Source: Polaribacter sp. SA4-10
Lineage (GTDB): Bacteria; Bacteroidota; Bacteroidia; Flavobacteriales; Flavobacteriaceae
Reading direction: 5' to 3'
DNA length: 64,000 nucleotides
Assembly: GCA_949519155.1 (NCBI GenBank)
Contig: CATIQU010000035.1
Coordinates: 310,001-374,000, forward strand
In this document: one piece after another, positions 27,801 through 36,254 of the stretch
Layout of the letters: every line of letters starts with the position of its first letter
How positions within the stretch are numbered: the stretch's first letter is position 1
Notes under the pieces: model-generated
Seen by the model: the letters and a program-made list of their open reading frames with translations, nothing else
What the model was told of the DNA's origin: nothing
Database searches by the model: none
Made by a program: the position numbers and the translations under genes

Positions 27801-27987
27801 AATTTGGATTGAAGTCCGTAACGGTTATATCCTCATATACTGATGTTGTAGCATCAGTGGTTTGTGTAAACAAAGAAATTACATTCTCTGCATCTCTTGT
27901 TGTAGGGGCTGAAGCAGCAGAACTTGGTGCTTGGGCATACATCAAAGAAGATAATATGAATGTAAAAAATAAAGTAATTTTTTTCAT
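24895..27987 (-). CDS. Secreted multimodular glycan-binding protein with T9SS sorting domain
   Basis: 1030 residues from ATG 27987 (MKKITLFFTFILSSLMYAQA signal peptide); an upstream Met at 28017 would put ten residues before the signal. No catalytic family is seen. In order: module M copy 1 (28-182), a cadherin-like beta-sandwich (189-273), module M copy 2 (278-446), copy 3 (457-612), a different carbohydrate-binding-like beta-sandwich (619-760), copy 4 (776-944), and a T9SS type A tail (954-1030, ending KTGIYILKYTINNAVGTMKF). Copies 2 and 4 are close to identical in long blocks. Module M also occurs in the SusE-like and 469-residue lipoproteins of this locus, so binding of laminarin or a related beta-glucan is likely but not shown by sequence alone. 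It is monocistronic. Confidence 0.8.
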   Translation of the reverse strand: MKKITLFFTFILSSLMYAQAPSSAASAPTTRDAENVISLFTQTTDATTSVYEDITVTDFNPNWGSTSGNVTTETLNSDNVLKYPAFNYQGIVIGSEINISGMTTMHVDIWTNGLSPNVFLISATTGEKSVNVAANAGSWSSVEIPLSDFTDQGMSVADIKELKFDGGDSTTDIYIDNIYFWKEPVAAGTDASLSNLNVSGAIVSGFSPTTLAYTVGVAVGASAPQVTATATDASVSSITITQATSVPGDASVVVVSQDGSATNEYVISFVVVGPSVAAPTPPARNAEDVVSLFSNAYTDMPIDTWSASWDDSTIEDLQIAGNDTKKINFGNFIGVEFQDAGRIDATEFTHFHIDIYTETATQDKSFNLKFSNWAGGTAEANAIEFSTTNVSTPSLPNPNPGTWISLEIPFSSWGGVNGISRSDLAQFIITSNLGEVFVDNIYMYKIPTATVPTTDAPTPPEREDTDVISIYSDAYTNINVTNFNPGWGQSGAVDAAYDPTGNGVNTVLEYSNFNYQGTEFDATDASAMEFVHIDIWTADATNVKFSPINNGTGVGEILVDVPVVTGGWSSVDIAIADFTGMTWDSLFQMKFDGAGGTNPSTIYIDNVYFYKAAPFTGVALPFDFEDGENPFVANASVGTVIEDPTDAANKVLQVVGGAGDWDNIISSLDLNVNLSDDDNNTITFRIKPMNGTGSGNHLLKFEGEAGAGPNTELAFNTTGTDWETISLNFPAGLGSYSKLVLFTDAASSSTDTYLIDDIAGGTNAAPPADPAAPTVAAPTPPARNSWDVVSLFSNAYDNITIDAWSASWDTAEIEDLQIVGNDTKKVTFENFIGVEFQDSNRIDATEFTHFHLDVFVTEATLDKSFNLKFSNWNGGTAEANAIEFSANNASSPSIPNPNPGTWISLDMPFSSWTGIGNASRNDLAQFLITSNLNIVYVDNIYIYRAATAGVDTSNLLNVSLSPVPATNELRISAQDLIENVIIYNVLGKRVVNATINKKEDVLDVSSLKTGIYILKYTINNAVGTMKFIKE

Positions 27988-28017
27988 GATAAGGGGTTTT
28001 ATTGATTGTGAATGCAA

Positions 28018-28393
28018 ATTAGAACTAAAATTTAATTATTATCACAACTTAGACCTATATATAAAACATACATTATAGATTAAATTTTATTTTAAATAGA
28101 ATTACCGAAGAAACAAGCACCAATTGAGAAACTAAAATATATCGGATTTTAAAATTAAAATTTGAAGCTATGTGTATGGGTATTGTATTGATTACCTATT
28201 TAACTTTAAACTCTAAAGTTTTATTATTTCTGAAATATCTATTGAGAATAAAATATTTTGAAGTTGAATTGATTAAATTAATCCAATAAGTGTAAAATAA
28301 AAGGAACTTAAAACAAGGGAATGTTGCCAGTCTTTTAATCTTAAATCACTGAACAAGAAGAAATAATAAGTATTACTTTTATATTCAAAAACA
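28018..28393. other. Intergenic leader of the multimodular protein gene
   Basis: Apart from the operator-like motif at 28174-28194, only AT-rich sequence without an open frame was found between the terminator of the transporter operon and the secreted protein gene. Confidence 0.4.
28174..28194. promoter_or_regulatory. Candidate laminarin-locus operator, site C
   Basis: GTATGGGTATTGTATTGATTA matches site B (41017-41037) at 17 of 21 positions, with GGTATTGTATTG identical. It lies 187 nt upstream of the secreted protein gene in the same orientation as sites A and B relative to their genes. Confidence 0.45.
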
Positions 28394-28431
28394 AAAAAAA
28401 ATGACCCCACTTTATTGGAGTCATTTTTTTT
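28394..28431 (-). terminator. Terminator of the glycosidase-transporter operon
   Basis: AAATGACCCCA and TGGAGTCATTT form a stem with one mismatch and a 6-7 nt loop. Both flanks are homopolymers, giving a T tract on the minus strand 44 nt after the transporter stop. Confidence 0.85.
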
Positions 28432-28474
28432 ATTTATTCGAAGAACGCAATGTAAATGTTGCTATAAAATTCTC

Positions 28475-29887
28475 TTATAGGTTTTTTGCATCCAGTTGCT
28501 TTCTTATATCTCTCGCTTTTTCTTCAGTCAAATCGTAATCCCACATTATATGTATGGCGATTATAGTTCCAAGCATTGGTAATCCTGAGAAGAACAATCG
28601 TAAACCCAAAATTGCCTCGACAGTTTGAGTTTCTGCTCCTGAATCCCAACCAATAATGGAAAAAATCAATCCCGTTAAACCACCTGCTATTCCGAAACCG
28701 AATTTCACCATCCACCAATATATTGCACCAAAAATTCCTTCTCTTCGTTTCCCTGTATTTAATTCATCTAAGTCAATAACATCAGCTGTCATCGACATCA
28801 TAATTGTAAACAGTCCTCCAATACCAAATGAAAAGAATGGCAATGCAAATAAAAACATATAGGGTTTTCCAGGAATAAACAAGAACCAAAGCATGATATA
28901 TCCGACAATGGATATTGATTGAGAAACTAAAAAAGCTTTCTTTTTACCTATTTTTTTAGAAATTTGTGTGACGAATGGAATGACTAAAAATGTAGTAATT
29001 AAGGCACCTACACAACCAAAAAGAGTTGGCCACAATCCAGCTCCAGAGCCATTAAACAAATAGTGAAGAATTATAAAATAGGAAAATGCCGCCACAGTAT
29101 TAAAGGCATTGAATACCAAAAAAGTAGCTATACATAATTTTCTAAAAGCTTTTATTCTGAATGCTTGTTTAAAATTAATTACAAAAATCGTGTGTAAACT
29201 TTTAAGAATATTTTTAAAAGTAATACTATCATAATTTTCATTTAAAGTAGATTTCCCTTTGATAAAAATTGCAGGAATCATAGCGATAATCATACATATT
29301 AGCCCCACCCAAATGGCTAATTCTCTTACGGCTGCTTCCCCTGATTCAAAGAAACCTTGACCTGGATCCATAATCACCCACAACCATGGAGCTATTACCC
29401 AAGCCCATTGACCAATAAATTGAGCAATCCCCATAATGTTTGTTCGCTCATGAAAACCGTCACTCATTTCATACCCCATTGCTACATAGGGAACACTAAA
29501 AATTGTTAAACCCAAGTAAAAAACTAAAGACCAAAAAAGAAAATATGCAAAATTATAATCAACCGAACTACTTCCATGTAATTGCCACATAATTATAAAA
29601 GAAATACCCATGATAACAGCTCCTATTAAAACATATTGTTTTCTTCTTCCCCACTTAGATTTTGTGTTGTCAGAAATAAAGCCCATTATTGGATCTGTAA
29701 TTGCATCAAAAAGTCTTGGAACAAAAGCAACAAATCCCCACATCCAGCCTGGAAAGCCTAAATTTTGAACAAGTACAACCATAAATATACTTATTACAGC
29801 AGGAAACATTTGATTTGCTAACATTCCCAATCCAAAGGCAATTTTTTGACCCATTAGAACTTTGGTGGAAGTATTTGTATTCGACAT
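28475..29887 (-). CDS. MFS sugar transporter of the glycoside-pentoside-hexuronide:cation symporter type
   Basis: 470 residues with about 12 membrane helices. The helix 2-3 loop GFISDNTKSKWGRRKQYVLIG is the GPH-family signature (D-x-T-x-S-x-W-GRRxP/Q-like). ITDPIMGFISD just before it is the conserved acidic motif. It would carry glucose or short beta-glucan oligosaccharides across the inner membrane. It is the last gene of the operon beginning at 40781, 14 nt after the GH30 gene. Confidence 0.88.
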   Translation of the reverse strand: MSNTNTSTKVLMGQKIAFGLGMLANQMFPAVISIFMVVLVQNLGFPGWMWGFVAFVPRLFDAITDPIMGFISDNTKSKWGRRKQYVLIGAVIMGISFIIMWQLHGSSSVDYNFAYFLFWSLVFYLGLTIFSVPYVAMGYEMSDGFHERTNIMGIAQFIGQWAWVIAPWLWVIMDPGQGFFESGEAAVRELAIWVGLICMIIAMIPAIFIKGKSTLNENYDSITFKNILKSLHTIFVINFKQAFRIKAFRKLCIATFLVFNAFNTVAAFSYFIILHYLFNGSGAGLWPTLFGCVGALITTFLVIPFVTQISKKIGKKKAFLVSQSISIVGYIMLWFLFIPGKPYMFLFALPFFSFGIGGLFTIMMSMTADVIDLDELNTGKRREGIFGAIYWWMVKFGFGIAGGLTGLIFSIIGWDSGAETQTVEAILGLRLFFSGLPMLGTIIAIHIMWDYDLTEEKARDIRKQLDAKNL

Positions 29888-29901
29888 ATCGGTTTATCTT
29901 T

Positions 29902-31398
29902 TTATTTGGTTGTTGATATCACAATCGTTTGTAATGCTTGCGCATTAATCTGAATTGATGTTTCTTTTTTACCTAAGCGTACTTTAAAATTCTTTTCTTT
30001 TTTCCCTTCATTAAAAACAATTACAGCAATAGAACCGTCTGGATTTTTGGCTGCAGTTACTTGTAATTCTTTATCTGAGCTATCCAAACCAATTACTTGC
30101 GCATTGGGTCGGATGTATTTGCTAAAATGAGCCATGGTATAATACAATGGCGTAAAATAGACTTCATCTTTTTCTGGATCTACTAATATGGGTGCAACAC
30201 ACCAGTTTTTAAACCAGTTTGGCCCTCCTTGTTTATCTAGCACCATATTCCAATCAATCCAACCGTCTACCCAATTGTTTAGACAACCAATAATATCTCT
30301 AGCATATCGGTTTACAGGCGCATATTTTGGATGTAAATACTTGTCTTTTTCTGATGCCCAGTCCCAGCCCCAATCTGTTGATTCTTTAGACCAATACCAA
30401 GCATCATTTTTCCATTCAGGAATTTGAGAATCAATACAACCTTCTGTTTCTATTAAATATTTATTAGGTGCTTTGTTATGCGCATATTGCAATGCCTCTG
30501 GAAAAACTTCGTAGGTGCTTTCGTACCAATGAATTGCAGTTCCATCGTAATATTTTGAAGAGGCTTCAGTGGCATACATTACATCTACCCACTCTTTGAT
30601 ACCTGATCTGTTTTGATCATATCCTAAAATAATTTTATCTCCATGACCATCTGCTTCTAATTTTGGTCCCAAATGATGTTCCACAAAAGTGGTCATTTCT
30701 TGAGGTGAATAATGCATACTTTCCCAACTATTACCATTGCCGTGCGGCTCATTTTCTACTGTAAAACCCCAAAGATCAATTCCTTCTTCTTTGTAGGCAT
30801 CTAAATATTTAGAAAAAAACAAGGCCCAAGTATCGAAGTATTTTGGCAATAACTTTCCGCCAACCCATTTTTTATTGTCTTTCATCCAAGGCGCTGCTGT
30901 CCAGGGAGAAGCGATTATTTTAAAGCCATCTTCAGATACTTTTAAGGCTTCTTTGATCATCGGAATTAAGTCGTCTTGATCCTCTTTAATTGTAAAATGT
31001 TCCAATTGTATATCTTCTGCAACTGGAGAGTAAGAATATTGAGACAGTGAGAAATCACATGAATTCATGTGGGTTCTTGTTAAAGAATAATTGGCACCTT
31101 CTTTTCCGAAATAAGCTTGTAGGATAGTATCTCTCTTTTTCTTACTTAACTTGTTAAGTAAATAAGCCGAAGACTCTGTGAACGCGCCCCCGAAACCCGT
31201 AATTGTTTGAAATTTTTCTGATGGATTTAAAACAATGGTTGCCGAATTTTCAACTGCTGTGAAACCAGAAACTTTTGTCAAATTATTACCATTAATAGAC
31301 GTTTCATAAACTGCTACCACTAATTCACTTTCTTTTTGATTGCAACTTGTGAGAATCAATAGCAATGCTATTTGAAAAATATATTTTATTTGTTTCAT
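29902..31398 (-). CDS. GH30-family beta-glucosidase/beta-1,6-glucanase lipoprotein
   Basis: 498 residues. The lipobox LLILTSC puts Cys19 as the lipid anchor. The (beta/alpha)8 domain starts with FQTITGFGGAFTESSAYLL, typical of GH30 subfamily 1. The acid/base is Glu217 in TVENEPHG and the nucleophile is Glu319 in LIETEGC. A C-terminal beta domain (about 415-498) completes it. Related enzymes in marine Bacteroidota remove the beta-1,6-linked glucose branches of laminarin, which fits its GH17 neighbour. It lies 12 nt after GH17 and 14 nt before the transporter. Confidence 0.9.
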   Translation of the reverse strand: MKQIKYIFQIALLLILTSCNQKESELVVAVYETSINGNNLTKVSGFTAVENSATIVLNPSEKFQTITGFGGAFTESSAYLLNKLSKKKRDTILQAYFGKEGANYSLTRTHMNSCDFSLSQYSYSPVAEDIQLEHFTIKEDQDDLIPMIKEALKVSEDGFKIIASPWTAAPWMKDNKKWVGGKLLPKYFDTWALFFSKYLDAYKEEGIDLWGFTVENEPHGNGNSWESMHYSPQEMTTFVEHHLGPKLEADGHGDKIILGYDQNRSGIKEWVDVMYATEASSKYYDGTAIHWYESTYEVFPEALQYAHNKAPNKYLIETEGCIDSQIPEWKNDAWYWSKESTDWGWDWASEKDKYLHPKYAPVNRYARDIIGCLNNWVDGWIDWNMVLDKQGGPNWFKNWCVAPILVDPEKDEVYFTPLYYTMAHFSKYIRPNAQVIGLDSSDKELQVTAAKNPDGSIAVIVFNEGKKEKNFKVRLGKKETSIQINAQALQTIVISTTK

Positions 31399-31410
31399 AT
31401 GAAATTTATA

Positions 31411-32724
31411 TTATCGATTATAGGTTGTATTCGGAATTAAAACAGTTTTCATCAAGGCCTCTTTGTCTCCGTGTAATGTTTTTGTAATTGGGTTACCATT
31501 TCGGTTTAGTCCATTAAAGACTCCTTCATCCAACAGATTCCATAGCGCAAATTTTACGGCTCCATCTCGAGTGATCAAACCAAAATGATTTTCAGAACCA
31601 CTCGCGTTATTAGGATCTTTCCACTGCTCATCAAATGCTTCAAAATAAAAACAGGAGATCTTCTCTTTATTCGTCCATTCACGAAGGGCATTATAATACA
31701 AAGCTTGTTTATATTCATCCGTTGCTCTAGATCCATCAATTCCGTAATATCCGTTTGAAATCGTAGCCCAACCGGTTTCTCCAATGTGAATTGGTTTCTG
31801 AATACCGAGACTTTTCATATAGTTTGAAACTCCTTGATATTGATTTTTCGCAAAATTTAGAGCGCGCGACATTGCAGCATCTACTTTTTCATTTTCTGAG
31901 AGATTCATTAAATGATCTGGTGTTTTCCAAAAAGAAGGATTGTAGTGAGAATTATGATATGGATAGGTATGCATTGAAACATAATCTACTGCAAGCATCA
32001 AAGCTTCTAAATCTTGAGTATGATACTTCGGATCTCCACCACCCCAAGAAGAAAAATCATCCGAACTTGTAATCCATAAGTCTTTTGGCAATGTCCCTTC
32101 TTTCTTTAATTTTTGAAGGTGATTCACCCATTTTAAAATTACATTGGGTTGTACAAAATAACTTGTGGCCCACTTCACCATTGCTTCATTCCCTAATGCA
32201 ATTACTTTTACAATGTCTGGATATTGTTTTGCCAAAGCAACAGCTCTGTCGATCTCTCCGGAATTTTGCAAACTTTCTTTGTTATGATCTGGTACTAATG
32301 GAGACCATGCATGTAAGCAATCAATCCAAGCGCCCAACATGACATACATTTCAAAATTAGAATCTTCTTTTTTAAGTGCGCTGATTGCTTTTAAAACATT
32401 AGCTGCGTGAGGCAATTTAGGTTGCACATTGTAGGTTCGAATGATTTTAATTCCCATCGCAGAAAGAATTTTCAAATCTTCTTTTAATGCTCCTATTGTA
32501 GGCTGTATCTCTCTAGAGTTTTCTCTATATCCTCCATAAGACATTGCCAAATACTCTGGGTTTCCTAATATTTGTGCAGCTGATTTGGATGCCTTTTTGA
32601 TTATTATATCTTTGGGAGCTACAGTGGTACATGAAGAACTAAAAACCAAGACCGCAAGAGCAATACTCATACAGAGTATTACTTTTCTACGATTTCGATT
32701 TATAATCATTATGTATTGAGTCAT
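31411..32724 (-). CDS. GH17-family beta-1,3-glucanase lipoprotein
   Basis: 437 residues. A basic N-terminus and hydrophobic stretch end in VFSSSC (Cys32), a probable lipoprotein signal. The clan GH-A barrel has IIRTYNVQ early on, acid/base Glu180 in IALGNEAM, and nucleophile Glu316 in HIGETGWAT, followed by YFEAFDEQWK. GH17 enzymes cleave beta-1,3-glucan chains. The ATG overlaps the stop of the GH149-like gene by one base (TAATG), so it is translationally coupled; a second Met at residue 6 is possible. Confidence 0.88.
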   Translation of the reverse strand: MTQYIMIINRNRRKVILCMSIALAVLVFSSSCTTVAPKDIIIKKASKSAAQILGNPEYLAMSYGGYRENSREIQPTIGALKEDLKILSAMGIKIIRTYNVQPKLPHAANVLKAISALKKEDSNFEMYVMLGAWIDCLHAWSPLVPDHNKESLQNSGEIDRAVALAKQYPDIVKVIALGNEAMVKWATSYFVQPNVILKWVNHLQKLKKEGTLPKDLWITSSDDFSSWGGGDPKYHTQDLEALMLAVDYVSMHTYPYHNSHYNPSFWKTPDHLMNLSENEKVDAAMSRALNFAKNQYQGVSNYMKSLGIQKPIHIGETGWATISNGYYGIDGSRATDEYKQALYYNALREWTNKEKISCFYFEAFDEQWKDPNNASGSENHFGLITRDGAVKFALWNLLDEGVFNGLNRNGNPITKTLHGDKEALMKTVLIPNTTYNR

Positions 32725-35700
32725 TATTTATTGATAAAAACAATTATTTTTTTAACCTCATCAGTTCTTTCAAATATTTTTTTACTCACTCCTGCATCTA
32801 CAACTAAGCCTTCAAACTCTTTGTTTGGTGCATCTTTAAAAAATATTTTCATGCCGGTTTTCTCTGACAACTGATAAACTACAGGTACTTGACAATAGGT
32901 GAAGCAAAAAGTATTCGGTGCTAGCTCTAAAGTTTTCTTGTGACCGTTAAGATCGATGTAACTAAATTCTTTAGAAACACTTAAAAATTCTTCTTTTCTT
33001 AATAACTTCGGATTAAATTGTACTTGACCTTTCTTTACAAAAACACCGATTTCACCAAACCTCGATAAAATATCTTCTTTTACTTGACCAGTCATTCCGG
33101 GCTGTTGTGCACCTTTTCCTGCAGGTGTATGTGAATACGGATCTGTTGGAAATGCTCCATACAATTCTGGAGATTTATGCACTCCAATACCTTCGTTAAT
33201 TTCGTAATAGTGCTCTAATAGTCTTCCAATTACCTCTTCACTTTCATTCTCATTAATTGCCAATAAGCAGTTCTCTTGTGCTGCGATTAACAACTTCGAG
33301 ACCATATGCCAATAAATTGACCCTAAACCTTCGTAGCCAAAAAATGTTCCAGATCTTCCTGTAAAAGATTTATGATCAAACATTTCTTCATAAATCGCTA
33401 AAATCAGTTTTTCATCCTTTGCTAATAATGATTGGTAGCTTTCTGAAAGTGTATCTAAAGTTTCTTTTAATCGAGCGCCGTTGTTAAAATTCGCATTAAA
33501 ATGGTAGGCTCCTGTGATGTCCTTTTCAATGATTTGTGTATTACCATCCGCTAAAAGCTGACGCAATAACGGTGACTTTTCAACGGATACAGCTGGAATA
33601 ATATTCTTGTCTGTAAACCTTGGTAGATTTTTATTTGGATATAGAATATAGCTATACTGATCTTCTCTAAAAAGAGCACTTTCCTTTAAACCATCTAAAA
33701 CAGATAAAGCTTCTTTTGCTGATAAATAGCCAGAACTTAAAACGGCTACTTGACCTTCTAACATTTCTGACAGGTAAGAAACAGATACCTCAGTATCGCT
33801 TTCTACTGTCATTAAATTATAGGCATGATACAAGTTATCTGAACGTTTGTTTGCAGCAATTGTATGGTCTAAATATTTTTTTAAAACATTGAAAAACAAA
33901 GTTAAATCACCTTTCGAAACCGCTTCTTTATCACTTGTAAAACCAGTTTCATAAATAGTAGTTCTATAAGTGCTTCCGGCTTTTCCTATGATATCTAAAA
34001 GTGTTTTTCGGTCTACATCTGAAATTTTTCCAGACAATATACTTACGTGATTATTTAACGCTGAGGCTACAGATTGGAAAAAATTGGTTAATTCTGTTGA
34101 AACCGCATAGGTTTCTTCTGAAGATTTTTCTACAATATCTTCAAAGAAATTAATAAATCTTCTGAGATAGTATAAGGTCACCATAGAAATACCATTCCCT
34201 ACTAAGGCATTGTTGGCATCATTCCATTCTGGCCTTTGTGTGTTTAACCAAATACCTCCTTCTGGTATAAAATTAGAAACTTTTGCCAATACGGTTGCAA
34301 GTAATTTTTCGATTAAATTTACTTTATGAATAAAGAAATTTTCATCTCTTAATAAAGCGCCATCGGCACCAAGTCTTTCTTTCTCTTCTTGAATTTTTTG
34401 GTCTAATTTAGCATCAAAATCAATGGTATCTTTTGGGTCTTTTAGAGTGTCTTCATAGCTCTTAATTTTATAAGGGACATTGGCATATACAAATACATCT
34501 TCTGTGAAATTTTTTGCCAATTTGTTCGGATAATACTTTTCTATAAATTCTAGAAATTTAAGTAAATAAATAATTTGGTGATCTCCCCAATATCCAATGT
34601 AAGACCAAGGATCGTTTTCTTCTATAGTTTCCCAATCAAAACCATCTTTGGTTACTCTATAAGGATTGTACCCTTCGAAGGTTGTCGCATTTAAAAACTT
34701 ATGAATCATTCCTTCAATAAACTCTGGATAAGAATGCGCTAAAGCTTCCCAGTTTTGAAAAATATCTCTCCAGTTTCCTTCGTAGTCTAATATTTTTGAA
34801 CCGTCTATTTCACTACGTGTATTGATAGAAAACTTGTTCCAAGGCCTACTTGGATCTCCATGTCTTCTACTAAATTTTAACGGCAAATATTCATAACAGA
34901 GTCTCTTAAAATTTGCATCATAGTCTGAATCTGCAATACCCTTAATAAAATCAACATTAAAAACTGCTGGTAAAGCATTTAAAATTTCTTCTTTCTTTTT
35001 GGTAACTTTCTTATTCGCTTTTGAAATGTATTTTATAAAATCTTCTTTTTCAATTTGATAATTGTTATCAAAAATACCTCCTCGCATAATGTTGAAAAGG
35101 GTATTGGCAAAATGCCTTGTGTTTCTGGGTTGGTTTTCTCCCAATTGCAGACCATCAGAAGCAGCAACTAATTGCACTAATTTATCTGTACCCGTTTCTA
35201 TATCTTGTTGAATTAGCGCAGTAACATCAGCTGTGTTTTTAATAATTTTTTTAATTTCCTGTATGGAATTTAGATTCTGATTTACATTTGCTACCAAGGT
35301 CCATGATGCTTTTTCATGCCCTTCTAAAGTAAGATCTTGTACCGTAAAATAAGCACCTTTTTCTGCCTTTATATCTTCTTCTTGATGCAGTTGCTCTCCT
35401 TTTCTAAAAGCATTTAATTGCAAAGAAGAAATTAGGTACGTCGGATTTTTAACACCAGTAGACCAAACGGTATTCGCTTTTAAAGCCTCACTTGGTTCCG
35501 CTTTATCTACAATAACAGCACTCAAAGCAAAAATACCTAAACCTGTATCTTTTTCTAATTCACATTTTTTGTAGGCGTCGATTAGGTTACTCGTGCTATT
35601 CTGAAAATCTGAAGCGATTCCGTAAGGCAATATGTTTTGAATACCATCTAAAATGGTGACTTCAATTTTAGTATCAGTAGTATTAAGTAAAGAAGATTTT

Positions 35701-36182
35701 TTAACAAAACCAAATTTTGTACTTGTATTCCATTGGTATTGAAAAGTGATTCCTAAATCTTCATTAATTTCTTCAAAAATAAGTTTGTTCCCATAATTAT
35801 TTTTGTACAAATTTCTTTTGATTGCATACACGCCTTCATATTTATCTGAAAACGGTTCCCAAAGAAATATTTTATCCTCTTTATGAACATGAAGTATGGT
35901 TTTACTTCCTGTAATGTCTGAAGATTCTGTTATTTTATCATCGGTATAGTAAGGAAAGAAAGAATTTTCTGCATTTTTTCTACCTGCAGATAAACCTCCA
36001 TTGCTTGAAATAAACATCCAGTGGTCCGAATTACTAACAAGACTAATAAAAAAAGGTCTCATTTTATTGCTATTCGAAATTTTATAATAAACCTCGTCTT
36101 CAATAATTACTTGTGCTCCACTAACTTCTAAAGAAGGGTTATAAGCTCTATTTTTACCTAAAAAAATGGTATTCTTCGTCAT
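32724..36182 (-). CDS. GH149-like beta-1,3-oligoglucan phosphorylase (cytoplasmic)
   Basis: 1152 residues from Met4 (ATG 36182); the Met at 36191 adds only MHF. There is no signal peptide. Numbering from the upstream Met: an N-terminal beta-sandwich (about 1-300), a helical linker, an (alpha/alpha)6 barrel (about 420-1020), and a C-terminal beta domain. Barrel motifs resemble inverting phosphorylases of the GH94/GH149 group: RRHGDPSRPWNKFS (442-455), DYEGNWRDIFQNWEAL (469-484), and RPEWNDANNALVGNG (653-667), where Asp658 is the likely general acid. AQQPGMTGQVKED lies further on. It would split laminari-oligosaccharides with phosphate to glucose-1-phosphate. Family assignment is from motifs and locus context; GH94 or GH161 relatives are the alternatives. 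Confidence 0.75.
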   Translation of the reverse strand: MTKNTIFLGKNRAYNPSLEVSGAQVIIEDEVYYKISNSNKMRPFFISLVSNSDHWMFISSNGGLSAGRKNAENSFFPYYTDDKITESSDITGSKTILHVHKEDKIFLWEPFSDKYEGVYAIKRNLYKNNYGNKLIFEEINEDLGITFQYQWNTSTKFGFVKKSSLLNTTDTKIEVTILDGIQNILPYGIASDFQNSTSNLIDAYKKCELEKDTGLGIFALSAVIVDKAEPSEALKANTVWSTGVKNPTYLISSLQLNAFRKGEQLHQEEDIKAEKGAYFTVQDLTLEGHEKASWTLVANVNQNLNSIQEIKKIIKNTADVTALIQQDIETGTDKLVQLVAASDGLQLGENQPRNTRHFANTLFNIMRGGIFDNNYQIEKEDFIKYISKANKKVTKKKEEILNALPAVFNVDFIKGIADSDYDANFKRLCYEYLPLKFSRRHGDPSRPWNKFSINTRSEIDGSKILDYEGNWRDIFQNWEALAHSYPEFIEGMIHKFLNATTFEGYNPYRVTKDGFDWETIEENDPWSYIGYWGDHQIIYLLKFLEFIEKYYPNKLAKNFTEDVFVYANVPYKIKSYEDTLKDPKDTIDFDAKLDQKIQEEKERLGADGALLRDENFFIHKVNLIEKLLATVLAKVSNFIPEGGIWLNTQRPEWNDANNALVGNGISMVTLYYLRRFINFFEDIVEKSSEETYAVSTELTNFFQSVASALNNHVSILSGKISDVDRKTLLDIIGKAGSTYRTTIYETGFTSDKEAVSKGDLTLFFNVLKKYLDHTIAANKRSDNLYHAYNLMTVESDTEVSVSYLSEMLEGQVAVLSSGYLSAKEALSVLDGLKESALFREDQYSYILYPNKNLPRFTDKNIIPAVSVEKSPLLRQLLADGNTQIIEKDITGAYHFNANFNNGARLKETLDTLSESYQSLLAKDEKLILAIYEEMFDHKSFTGRSGTFFGYEGLGSIYWHMVSKLLIAAQENCLLAINENESEEVIGRLLEHYYEINEGIGVHKSPELYGAFPTDPYSHTPAGKGAQQPGMTGQVKEDILSRFGEIGVFVKKGQVQFNPKLLRKEEFLSVSKEFSYIDLNGHKKTLELAPNTFCFTYCQVPVVYQLSEKTGMKIFFKDAPNKEFEGLVVDAGVSKKIFERTDEVKKIIVFINK

Positions 36183-36194
36183 AAAATGCATCTT

Positions 36195-36222
36195 AAAACA
36201 TATTCCAAATAATATGTTTTTT
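36195..36222 (-). other. Intercistronic stem-loop in the glycosidase operon
   Basis: An AAAACATATT/AATATGTTTT hairpin sits in the 60-70 nt gap before the phosphorylase start. No T tract of note follows on the minus strand beyond the stem, so it may set mRNA stability or partial attenuation rather than stop transcription. Confidence 0.4.
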
Positions 36223-36254
36223 CTTATTTAAAATTACTATTTGTTTTATTTCCT

